DNA from: Datnioides undecimradiatus
Taxonomy: Eukaryota > Chordata > Actinopteri > Lobotiformes > Datnioididae
Length of the DNA stretch: 64,000 nt
Assembly: GCA_008933995.1 (NCBI GenBank)
Contig: WARS01000015.1
Location: 4,452,173-4,516,172, forward strand
Direction: 5' to 3'
Shown here: in pieces, positions 37,701 to 50,000 of the stretch
Numbering within the stretch: the stretch's first letter is position 1
Layout of the letters: each line of letters opens with the position of its first letter
The notes under the pieces: generated by a model
What the model was told of the DNA's origin: nothing
The model's input: the letters and a program-made list of their open reading frames with translations, nothing else
Databases searched by the model: none
Program-made: the position numbers and the translations under genes

Positions 37701-40651
37701 GTTCTGTGATAAACATGTCAAGACGCCATTATGCCAGACTTCACTAAACTCTATGCTGTGAGGTCTTTTCCCTCAGCATGGAACATGTTACTTCAGAAAA
37801 CTTGCGCTGTTCTCTGTAGATTTTGCCAAGTTTAAGATGTTTTAAGTCTGCACTTGATTTATCTCTTTATGAGCTAGATTCCAGCACAGCAATGAGCAAC
37901 GTTTTAGAGCTTCAGACTCTTTTATTTCTTTCCTTTTGTCCTTGGAAGTGAAGAAATGGAAAAGTGAGTGAACATGGAGACAGGAGACTTTCAGTGAGGA
38001 AATTAGGAGGGATAAAAAAGAAATAAGCAAGGATAACCGTAAGAGCCTCATCTACTGGGAGGTTTTAAGAAACCAAAGCAGGGACAGATGGGTGAAAAGA
38101 AAACTCTGTTTCTTCCCCGTTTGTCTACTTTAGAATTCAAGCATGAGGGGCAAATTTTGTAAAAACACTTGTGAAAACAGCGATTGTAGTTTATTGGGTA
38201 AACCTTCCATCACTGGACTGAACCTAGGTGAGATGGAGATGGACTGTTTAGCTCCTCATTTACTTTCTCTCTGCAGATTACCTGTTTTCATCCATAATTA
38301 CACTTGAGAGAAGCACTAAGAAAACCTATATTAGACATGCTGATCTGCTGCTGGTTTTCCCCAGTATGTGGGCTACTCCATTAATTAGTATTGGCTTGTT
38401 TATGGGAAGGCTGTCATGCCCTAGATAACGATGCCAAAGTCACTTTTAATTAATGACCATAAAACATTTATGGAACCATAATTACACAGTGGCAGCTAAG
38501 CCTATTAATATTGATCTGAACATTAATTATTCTGACTTTTCATAGCACTTATCTATGCTACCATCCTTTTAATTATTTCTTTACTTGATATTTTATATCA
38601 GCTATTTAGTCTGTTTTCAACATGTGTTAATGTCTCAGCAGCCGTTGTATTCTGGGCATCTCTTCATGTTTACTGCATAAAAGGACAAAATTCATCAAAA
38701 AAGTCATTATTTTTCTGTGATCCTGATCTCATCCCTAACATCGTAAAGAAGTCTATCTTAAATATCACTCTGATAATGGCAACAAGGTTTGACCCAACGC
38801 TCCATTTTGTCAGTGAGATTACTTTCCTCTAAAAGCCAGCAAATGTTGGGCAGATAATGTGAAAAGTTTAGATCTTTTCCAGGCCTTTAGAGATTTATTT
38901 GTATGCTCCTGCTGTAAGTGAAACCAGGAATACACAGTTAAATGACCATGATTCTAAATTCATTAAGATTTCTTATGGTCTTTTGATTTTAAAACCATGG
39001 AATTTGCACCGGTCTACAACAAAAGAGTGCAGGTCAATGAGAGCAGTTGGGAAACGTTGCCTCGTTGTGTTCAAAAGTTTATGTATCAAAGTCCTTGTGT
39101 CCTAAAGGTCTGAGCAGGATTTTATCAGACATGATGGACTCTGAATGTGAGGCTATAAGTTGTGAGACCTTGTTAATAAATAAAATTAAATCATACCTCC
39201 TAATATTGCTGCCTTCATATATCAGTTATGTATGACAGTGATACTTGCGCTTGTTTGACCTGGGATTGTTCCGCATTGAAGAGACCTAACAGAGATGTGA
39301 CATTTATACACCTGTAGTCGATGGAGCTTCTTTTCACTTTGTGCCAACCCTGAAGAGAAAATGTGGCATCAAGGTGGAGGCCAAGAGGCTTATTTTAAAG
39401 CAGATTTCATTACGAGTAAATACAATCTGTTTTACATTAAAGCCTTAACATTTACAATGCAATAGATGCTTAGAACATTATGATAAAGACAAGATGGAAA
39501 AACAAGAAAACCAAACACTGCATTGATCCAAAGGCTAGTACCTGCTCCACACACACAGGTGAAGTTGACACTTTTGACTGAAGTCTGTGAAAGTCAGCAG
39601 CTAACTGTGTGATGCTGAGACTTCTCCCAGATGTTGACGACTTTAAAAGTCCTCTAGTGCATTTTGGGTTTTTTTTTCCTTTTGTTTTAAGAGATCACAG
39701 GAAGCTGTGAAAGAACCTCCTCTAATGCCAGCAGCTCAACAGGCAATGGCACAGTGTGTTCAGGTCAGGCTCCTAATGCTGCCATCCGCTCTCTTTCTCC
39801 CTCTCACATCTCAACCTTGTCTCCTCTTAAATTTTAAAATCTGAATGTTGGGTTGCCAACCCTATGTATTAGTTTTAGGTCAACTGATTCAGAGTGGTGC
39901 AGATTCTGGAGGTCTCAGATGGCGAGGGAGTGACATGAGGGGAGGGAATGGAGCATCTGGTCGGCATATGAGATGGAAGGGAATCCCAGGAAACTTAGTG
40001 ACCCACTTCTTCCTGGTTTTTCCCTTTAATGTAGCGTTTGGACATCAAAGACGTCGAGACACATGGCTGCCATCTCGTAATGGATCTCACGTGAGATCTG
40101 AGAAACTAGGGACGCATGAACGGGCATCCATGGTCTCCATCTATGCCTCTCTGTAATTTACCCTCTCCTTAATCTTCCACTAACTGTATATTACCATGTT
40201 TTCTTTACCTTTTTTTTGCATTTCATCCCCTTCAGTCCTCCTTTTTTCATTTTCATTAATCTATATCTTACATGTCTACTCAAACTGTCCCATTGTTCTC
40301 CTCCTCATTTCTGTATTTGCATCATCAGTGCTGCCAGACCTTGTCATTTATTTATGTGCGTGTGTATGGATTTACATATTTGTTTTCTGAAATGTATGCG
40401 TGTATGTTTGAGTATGTGAATAGGAAAGCAGGTCTTTACAGCCCTTCTTTGTAATGTACTTCCTGCTGGGTTACAGGTTTGTTTATTGTTGTTTTTTTAC
40501 ATTACAATACATAAATCAATGAATTTGTGTGTGTTTTCTTCTGTTAGTCCTCTTCTAACATGGAGAGATGTTCAGCACATCATTGTAAAGACTTCAAGGG
40601 CTGGACATCTCAGCGCCCCAGACTGGAAGACTAATGCTGCCGGTTACAACG

Positions 40652-40697
<46 letters not shown>

Positions 40698-41482
40698 TTG
40701 AATTGAGGATCACATTGCTGTGGGATGAATCTCAATGTCTCATTAGCAATTCCACACAACAAACTATCTTTAAATCAGCCAAAAGTTCACTGCAACTCAT
40801 TTGATGAACTCACATGAGGAGGACTGCAGATCTTACTTGTCCCTGTTTCTTTCTTCTTTTTTTACTGTGGGTTTAGATTAATGGTAATCAATAAAAAAGT
40901 CTTATTCTCATCACCCTATTCCAGTTATAGAGTTTAACCTTATTTAAATTCTTATTCTCAGCCTGTCTGATGTATCTGATAGATACTGTTGTCTGAATCG
41001 TCTTTGGGGCTTCCTATTCACTGTAATAAATCTGTACACCTTCTTTGTAGGACACAGGATTGGGTTAATAAGCCTTTATAATGAAGTGCCCTAAAATATC
41101 TTACTTCTGTGTCGTGTTTCTATAATCTGTGAAATGCTGATAGTAGAAAAGCTCGATCTCTGAATTTCTCTGACAACTCCAGATCATTTTGGATTGCAGG
41201 GTCATGTTGTGGTTTATGATTTGAGTTAATTTGTTGACATTGTCTCAACCTGTCAAGTAAGCAACAGTTAAATTTATGATTCATGACGGGATGTTTGAGA
41301 GAAAAACACAAAAGCAGTCGGAAGGATCAATATGTAATATTTAAGTTTGTCCGATCAGAAGAGGGGTGATGGGCACTTTCCAACAATTTAGCCGCCAGCT
41401 GCCATCTGTCAGGGTCCATGTGGTGGTTGCTGTTTTGTAACTTTGTGAGCGTGGGCTTAAGTGTGTATGCATACCTGCGTGC

Positions 41483-41515
<33 letters not shown>

Positions 41516-43022
41516 TGTGTATGTGTGTGTACGCGGGAGAGAAACCAAGAGAGTGAGAACTAAGGGTCAGCCAGGCTGCAGGCCCAGTGTGCCTGGAGAT
41601 TTTCCAAGTGACTGTTTTTGTTTTTTTTGTTTTGTTTTTTTTTTCAAAGAGGAACTAAAGAGAAACAGAACAGGGAGAGGGGCAGTGGGGAGCGGGGCGG
41701 CGGGACAAGTATGGAAGGAATTCATATTTGAGCTGCTTTACCCATAAATTGAGCGGTATTCAAACATATCTTTTTCATTTGTAGAAAACTACCATATATG
41801 TCCTGAGTGTTTTACATGAGTCAGTAGACAAACAGCAGTGTGATGCTCTTATTTATTTATTTATTTATTTTGCCTTTTTGGACACATTTTGACTAATTAC
41901 ATCAAGTCCTTACAAAAACTCTACAAACGGTCTAACACTGTAATATACTTCATGTCTTTAAGGAAGGTTTCTTAAGGGTATAAATCTTGCCCACTGATTC
42001 TTAATCCTCTTCTTTCATATTTTATTCTGTAATTGCTTGGTTTTAAGTTTGGAGGGTAAATAGCCAAATCTCCCTCATCATTCTGAACTGTAACACTTTT
42101 TTTCTGATAAACTATCATTAGTATTAGAAATGATTTTTTTGGTCTGATCAGCTGTGACTTTTCACTGTTTTCGACAGTCAGCCACCTGTATGGCTTTGGT
42201 CTGATGGACGCTGAGGCGATGGTGAAGGAGGCAGAGAGATGGAAACAAGTCCCCACTCAGCACGTCTGTGTGGAGAGTGCAGACCGACAAATCAGGTGGA
42301 ATATGCACACAAACACATGCATATATATACCATGAGCCTGTTTTCCTATATCAGTATACACTACATGGTCAAAAGAATGTGGACATACATGCATTTCACC
42401 CCATACATGATACTGGTAAACCTCCAAAACCATGGGTATTGATAGGCCGCTGGAACCAGTGAATTGCTCCACAAGACCATTTGTGATGTCCACCATTGAT
42501 TTTGGATGATAAGACCTGGCTTGTAGTTGGCGTTCCAGTTAATCCCAAAGGTATTTGATGTAGCTGTAGTCGAGGCCATGTGCAGACAGGTGGTTCTCAT
42601 CCACAGTTTGCCCTGGTCCTCACTCTGGGGAAGTACCTTTACTGACGCATAAACATTTGCCACAAAGTTATTTTCAATAATAGGACTGTATGCCACAGAG
42701 TCAAGATATCCTTTAATTAGACATAAAGGGATCAAACCAAAAGCGTGTGGACTTGGGTGATCATATAAACTCTGATTAACATAAAGAAATCTGATAGAGT
42801 CAAGTGTACTTACTGTGCGAACTTATAATTAAACGCCAGACTAGTCTGAGACAAGTTTTAGATAAACAAATGTGACATCTTTCTCTTTTTTTATCTCCTT
42901 CTTTTTTTCTTTCCCTGGTGTTTTATGCACCAGCATGTGTTTGAGAGTGTGGTTGTGCAAGCTGTACCTTGATAGGGTCCAAGCATTAGTTCTGGCAGGG
43001 TGGTTCTCACATAAGACCTTTA

Positions 43023-43089
<67 letters not shown>

Positions 43090-46000
43090 GAGAGAGCCAA
43101 GGCTTCACAGCTTGTTATTCTTGATGCAGCTGGAAGCCTAGGCACTGTTCTGTGTTAGGCTGGCTGGCTGAACCTGGGCCCTGAACTGGTTTGCTTTCAG
43201 TTGAAAGCTCGGTGGCCAGTGACTGCAGCATTATCAGTGTCATTCTGTCTGTTCTGCTCCACTGCACAAGTCAGTCCATATGAGGCTTATGTAAAGTCCA
43301 GCTTGTGGCAGAGGCAGTTGTGCTCAGGGCTCCATACTCATGTAATGCATATTGGCTCGTGGAGAGATTTCCACTGTTGTTGCGTGAAAGAAATAAAAAC
43401 AACCCTGTCATTTTTCCTCCTTTTTCCATGTGCAGTGCGTTTATGAGCAGTATTTAGAGATGTGTGAAATGGTCAGTTACACATTTGTCCAGTTACTGGG
43501 AGCTTAAGCCTTGTTTATAAACCGAATTACTCTGCGTTCGTCCAGCCAAATGACAGGCTTCTGAGGAATAAGCAATCACCAGGAAACAAAAGGCTTTGTT
43601 TTGTTTTGTTTTTGGAACGAAGGCAGAGAAGTCATGAAAGTTTTATGTGCAACACAGTTCAAAACAGAATTTTCAGCTTGCCCCAAAAAGTCTGAAACAC
43701 TTTTTCCCTTAATGAACCACTTTGTTTAGTATAAATTTATGTAGAAATGTCTCTGTGCTCGTGAATGTGTGACTTTGTTTTTTCATTGATTATGTTTAGG
43801 TTTTATGTATTTCTCCCATCCAGAGATGCATGTTTAAATACTCAGTGTATGTGTGTGGGTTCTGTGCCTCTAACTGGCTACAGGAGTGCAGTCGTCACCT
43901 CGCCGCCGTGTTCCCACACACCCTCTGGCTGGCCCCTCTGACTACGTTTAGTAATGTCTGTCTGCTATCGCTCGCCTCACTCCACTTGGAGCACGCACCA
44001 GGAAAACCGCCTGATCTGTGTGCAATCAGGCTGGTGGTAATCAGCTGTGCATCTGCTCTGCACGGTCCCATGCGTATGGTTCAGTTATCTGTGTTGTGTC
44101 ATAGAGAAGCCAGAGCTGTGATATCAGCCCGAGACTCCCCAGCCGTCACTGCTGTCCACTTTCCAAACAGTCATCGGCGGCTTACGAAAGAGACAATCAC
44201 TGTTTTCTCTGTTATTCATTCCATCGTGTCTGCTTGAGCTCATATAAATTCTCTTTGTTTTCACTGATTCTAACGTAAATTGCTTATATTGACTATTAGT
44301 CCCTCAAGAATTATGTAAATGATCAGAGATGGAAGCAAAGTGCAAAATGTTATGGTTATTTTCAATTCATGACGTGCTGCTTTAAATGATAATACACCAC
44401 TTTTGCTCCTGTCAGAGTAATTCGCTGATCTAATTGGTATGAGACACAAGAGGTTTGTTTCAACAATGTCTTTCATTTAAAAAAAGCATTTCTCAATGGA
44501 AATCGTTCAATTAATCTTGATAGCAGGCTTTGCGCCTTTTAAACAAATTGGTATTTCAGTGGTAATTAGTAATCAATGGACTGACAAGACTGAGGGATAT
44601 GTTGTTCCTAGAAAAAAAACTTCTTTGGACAGCTAAACACTAAACCTTCACCAGTTGATAATTGCCTTGAGGTAATGTTCCTCGTAACGATAAACATCTG
44701 TGCTGTGTCTCTCTGGCCTGAAAAATGTCATCGCCATGTTTGTAACCTTGACAACAGGGAATCTAATTAAACAGCTTCTAATACGGGATCAAACATCACA
44801 AGTCACTGGAAAGGATTGTCTTTCAGACCTACACCCTATAAAAATTATAATAATAATAGAAATCCTTTTTATATCAAATTGGCATAAGTGTAATTGACCA
44901 GCTCTGCTTTAGTTTCTAGTGAATAAGCTCTGCTCCGAGTTAAATTAAATTAGTAAATGGCGGCATTTGTATAGTCCTTTTATTCAAAGCCCTTGACAGT
45001 TTGCTTCTCTCGCTGATTCACACACACTCACACACCAACAGCGGAGAGCTACCATGCTAAACTGACCATCAGGGGCTGTTTGGTGTTCAGTTTCTTTGCC
45101 AGGGACTCCTCAGCACGTGGACAAGAAGAGCTGGGGATCAGCCATGTGATCAGTGCACAACTTGCTCTACCTCCTGAGACATGGTCGACCCTGTTAATAT
45201 GTGCAGGCTGGCTGAGCTGCTCCATGTTCAGTTGTTTTGCAGCAGACTCTTTCCTCAAAGACTTTCTCTGGCAAGATTGTGTTCACTGTCCACTGAACTT
45301 GACCTGCCAGTGTTTTTACTGTTTTTGTTGTTGTATCACCATTATATTGGACCATACCACAGATGTTATTCAAGGGGTCATTAGATGTTTGCATTGGCTG
45401 TTAGGTGATCTCTCTGCTGCTGAGCCGTGCATAGCAGACAGAACAAATAATGTTCTTTGTCTTTCTTATCATGCTCACAGTCCTTGGTTTCTTTGGCTGG
45501 TTGAGGTTTAGGAAATGGAAAACCTTAATATGGACTTTTGTGCATGCGCTTTAGTCTCTGGAGGAGGCTAAATCAAAAAGAAGTACATGTGATTGCTTTT
45601 AGGGGTGCCTCGGGGTATTGAAACTTGATATTGAATGTTATGTCAGTCACTGGCCGAATTTTTTGGTGAGGGTTGACTGAGCACGATGGCTCAGTGGAGG
45701 GAGACGGCCACAGCCCCCCAAACTCTCTCCCCGAAAGAGCAAACAGACAGGTACAAGTACGTTTATGGCCGAGGGCGCACAGATTGACATTCAGGGGCTG
45801 AATCATGTGTTTGAAGATGAGTTTCAGTTTTATTTAACTTTACAACCACTTGGTTCCATCTGAAAATGAAACCTTACCAATTAGTAGCTTTGAATGCACA
45901 AGATCGCTTTAAGATTTGTATCACAGTTGTGCAAAGAGGAAAGATATCTGAAGCTAATCAAGTGACATGTTAACCTATCTATCTATCTATCTGTCTATCT

Positions 46001-46958
46001 GTCTATCTGTCTATCTATCTGTCTATCTATCTATCTATCTCAGTTTTGACCTGGTTTACCATCTGCTTGAACATCTGATGTCTTTTTATAATTGCTGATG
46101 TATTTTTAATTGTTACATCTCTTTATCTGTGGAGAAATATTCTGGTGCTCACAGCAAACCTTTTCCTTTCTTTTTGTTGGTGGTGTTGATTGTGAGTTTA
46201 TTTTCTTGTTTCTTTTCCGTCAGTAGACTGAACTCTAAATTGGTGTGTGTTGCTGGAGAGGAAATCTTGCAGTAGTTGCAATTTTTCCCTGTGTGAAGAA
46301 TTGGCTGTAAAAATGTGATCAATAGTCTTTTACTGATTTGTTGAGCTGGTGCTGTTTTTGCTGTTTTTGTGTATATATTTTCCTCATGTCTCCTTTTTTA
46401 ACTGGCTCCCATCCTGTCCTCCAGAACTATCCGTCCAGAGCATGTGGTGCGGTCTGTGTACAAGGCGACAGGATGCACCGACAACCCCAACCATCACGTG
46501 ATCTACCTGGAGCACGTGGTCGTCCGTATTACAATCACACACCCTCGCCGTGGGGATCTGTCAATCAACCTGACCTCACCCTCAGGGACTAAGTCTCAGC
46601 TGCTTGCCAACAGGTAAAGAAGAAGTATTGAGATGTTATACATATTGGAAATTGGAACTCACAAGGTATTTACAGGAGTGAAATGAGGTGTTTCTGTTTT
46701 ATATAGGTGGATTGAATCAGCTTCATTTTAAGAACTATAATTTTTCATTTGGTCTGAAACAATAAAATATTGCAGCCTCTGGGGGATTAAATGCTGTATT
46801 AGTGTTAGCGCTCTATGTACCTAATCTACATTCACCTCAGATAAACCACAATCCTGCACAGTGTTTACACAATGTTCATTACAGAGTGTGATCAGTTGAG
46901 TGTTTGTGAATGTTTGTACTGGTATTTGCGACACTTGAGTTGTTTCCTCATCTGATAT

Positions 46959-47001
<43 letters not shown>

Positions 47002-50000
47002 GGGTGTGTGAATATGCAGGTTGTTTGATCACTCCATGGAGGGTTTTAAGAACTGGGAGTTTATGACCACCCACTGCTGGGGAGAGAAGGCAGCTGGCGA
47101 CTGGGTCCTAGAGATCCATGATTCACCCTCTCAGCTCCGCAGCCAGAAAGTGCCGGGTATGACACTGTTACTCACTTCTATAATTAAAAAGTATTATCAT
47201 CAGCCTACATACGCAGTTGTATTTATTTTATGTGATTTAATTCACAGAAACTGAAGGAGACAGTTTTTTTCTGTAGTGAGGGTAGAACCAGCAGGAGCCC
47301 ACATGTTGCTCGGGGGGCAGTGAACTTAACTGCTCGAATGACCTACTAATTTAACAACATAATAAAGTCTCCTAAATGGAGAGTAGCAGTTTCTAAGAAG
47401 CTGTTACATTGATCACCATAAGCTTGTGTGTATGTTTCTCATGTGTATCATTAAGAGCTCAGAATTTACATATTGTAGCTGAAAAGCCCCTGAAATGTGG
47501 CATAATTTAGATTATGAGGATTTTGTTCTTTGAGCTACTAGTGAAAGATCTTCAAGCTGCTTCTTCCATTTAATATATTACAGGCAAAAAAGAATACTCT
47601 GGCAGAACATTACACATCTGGTTACATTAAAATGTACAAATCGAACAAATATCAAAGGATTCTGCTGCTCGCTGACAATCTACAGTGAGTTTTGCAATGC
47701 TTCTGTTTCCTCAGGCAAGCTGAAGGAGTGGTCACTGGTGCTGTATGGCACCTCTGTGCACCCGTACTCTGTGCGCAGCGATAAGCCCCGCTCCACAGAC
47801 ATGCTGACGCCCACCGATGCCCATGAGGAGTTCACAGAGGAGTACAACGGTAAGTGATATATTCAGACCTACACACAGACGGGTTACCCGCAGTAGCAGC
47901 TTTGCAAAGAAACATAATTCTTTGGCATTTGATATTTTTACTGTCCTGTCCCAATGACATTAAGTTGCGCTGCTATATTAGGTGTAAGGGTTTTATTAAA
48001 GGGTGCCATAAATTACAGTCAGTGATTCCACGAAGGCAGTTAATGTTGACAAGGTTATCAAACTATAAAACTCACTCCTCCAGTCATCACCTCTTTACAC
48101 TTCTGCCGCTGTGCGTCACCAGGCCCCTGCGACTCTGAATGCAATGAGAATGGCTGTGAAGGTCCTGGACCCCATCACTGCATCAACTGCCTCCACTTCT
48201 TCCTCAAGTTTAAGAACAACACCAGGTCAGACTGCCTCAGAAATCAGTATTAAGTAGAAAGGTTCTTGTTTGTGACAAATAATGTCTAATTAACCCACAG
48301 TTTAAGGTTTTTTGTATGACTGTAATAATAATTGACTGTACTTGGCAACAGTGGGAGAGAATTTTGTTCACACAAAACAAAAAGGTTTTATATTTTGCAT
48401 CTACTGTTGTACACAATTTTATTGATTGCAACATAGATGATTAATTAAATTTGTGAAAATAATTATTAATTCCACTAGGTGTCACTGACCTTGCTGGCGT
48501 TACGTTCATAGATTCTCCAAATATTCCTGAAGACGTAAAAGTAATTGCTCCACCAGAGCCAATTTGTTTTTTTCTCCTCTTAATTTAAAAAGTGCAGCTG
48601 AGCTACAAAGCTACAGATAGAAGATACGTCTGGCTCATATGTGATTTCACTAACACCTGATTGTGTTAAAGAGTGAGAAGTCCTCCGGGAGTCCAGAGAC
48701 AGACAAATCAAGAGAAGGATCAATATTAGCTGAGGGGGTCTCAATCAGAAAGTTTTAGGAGTGTAAAGTGAATGTTGGTGCATACCAATCCGCCAATAAT
48801 TGGATTTAATCAGCTCAAGGCAACATTTCCATCGTGTTTACAGGCCTCAAAGACATATTTGTCTCACAGCCCAGTTTGCAAAAATCAAACTTGCAGCAGA
48901 AGTTTACTGCCCTAGCTTTTTTGTCATATAGTACAGCAACCCAAAAATCAACAAGAACCCCGCACACAATGTTTGCATGAGCATTTAAATTTGCATCGTT
49001 TTTTTTTTTCTCAATGAAGGTGAACAGAATTTACTGTAGCTCCTTCTGATATCAGATGTCACAAAGTGCCTAAAACTGACAAAAGTGTCATATTATGGTG
49101 AGGCACAATTTTAGAGTAATATTTAAATAAAACAGTGTTAACAGGTGGGTCCTGAGCTGTTTTTAAATGTTTCCACAGTAGGAGCCACTTCAAAGGCACA
49201 GAGTGAATGTACAACGCCTTGTTGCTCTGATGTTCTCCTTTCAGTTTCACAGCTACAGGACACAATCTCTGCCTTGTTCCTACATACTGACCATAAGTCA
49301 TAAGTCATCTCATAAAATTTAAATTTCACAAAGTCACATTTTGCTTTTGTAGCGTGTAACTGCTTTAATACACCCGTTCATGCTCTTCCCCAGTCTGGTT
49401 CATTTTGAATTCAGCACGTTTCCTTTTTGAGTTCACAGGTCAGTGCTCACCCCTGTTATTCAGTGAGCATAATGTGATTGAGGTTAAGAAACTGTGCAGG
49501 TGGTGTCCTGATTAATTTCACCTTGTCAGTCTGATAACAGAGATGTTGTTTCCTGTCGGCCATATCGTGTTCAGTTTCTACCTTCCTTCTGTTTAAAGGT
49601 GTGTGTGACTTTTAATTTGTGAGTATATGTGTGAACATTTGTGTGTGCCCTTAGGATCCCATTAGGATCAAAGTCTGTTGTAATTGCCTTTGTGTCGGCG
49701 GGTCTCTGCACTAATAAAAGACAAACCAATGCAGGTGCATGAGAATGTGCAAGCTTAGGCGCTGCCTTATCATTAGCCCACTTTAGAGGTGTGCTGCCCT
49801 TTTCTGCCACCACAGGGAGCAATTGATGAAGGAAGACTGGGGGAGTGGTGGGAGGAAGGAGGAGGGGTGGCGGTAGTGTTTCATGTTCAGATAATTACAT
49901 CCCTACATATGTGTTTGATGGTCTAGACTAGGCTAGAAGTTGTATGAGTCTTGGAAATGTTTCAGGATCTTCTTAATTGTCTGTATGTGCTCATATTGCA

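Larger units (their letters stand above)
40652..42177 (+). other. pcsk5 intron 10
   Basis: A 1.5-kb intron with a CA repeat at its start and a TG repeat at 41483-41531. Nothing else recognised. Confidence 0.75.
42296..46424 (+). other. pcsk5 intron 11
   Basis: A 4.1-kb intron with a Tc1-like remnant (42357-42752), a long CA repeat (43024-43086), a dispersed repeat (44955-45190) and a CTAT/CTGT tetranucleotide repeat (45974-46041). The AT-rich stretch 44300-44800 has several TAATTA-like motifs. Confidence 0.7.

Noticed and set aside
42841..43141. Frames with poly(Cys-Val) or poly(Thr-His)
   Set aside because: These are translations of the long CA repeat at 43024-43086.
43830..44237. 135-codon plus-strand frame in intron 11
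   Set aside because: It has no recognisable motif and lies inside an intron between firm exons. It is the length expected by chance in a GC-moderate stretch.
45974..46041. Regular spaced repeats that might suggest a CRISPR array
   Set aside because: It is a simple tetranucleotide microsatellite without spacers, in a vertebrate intron.
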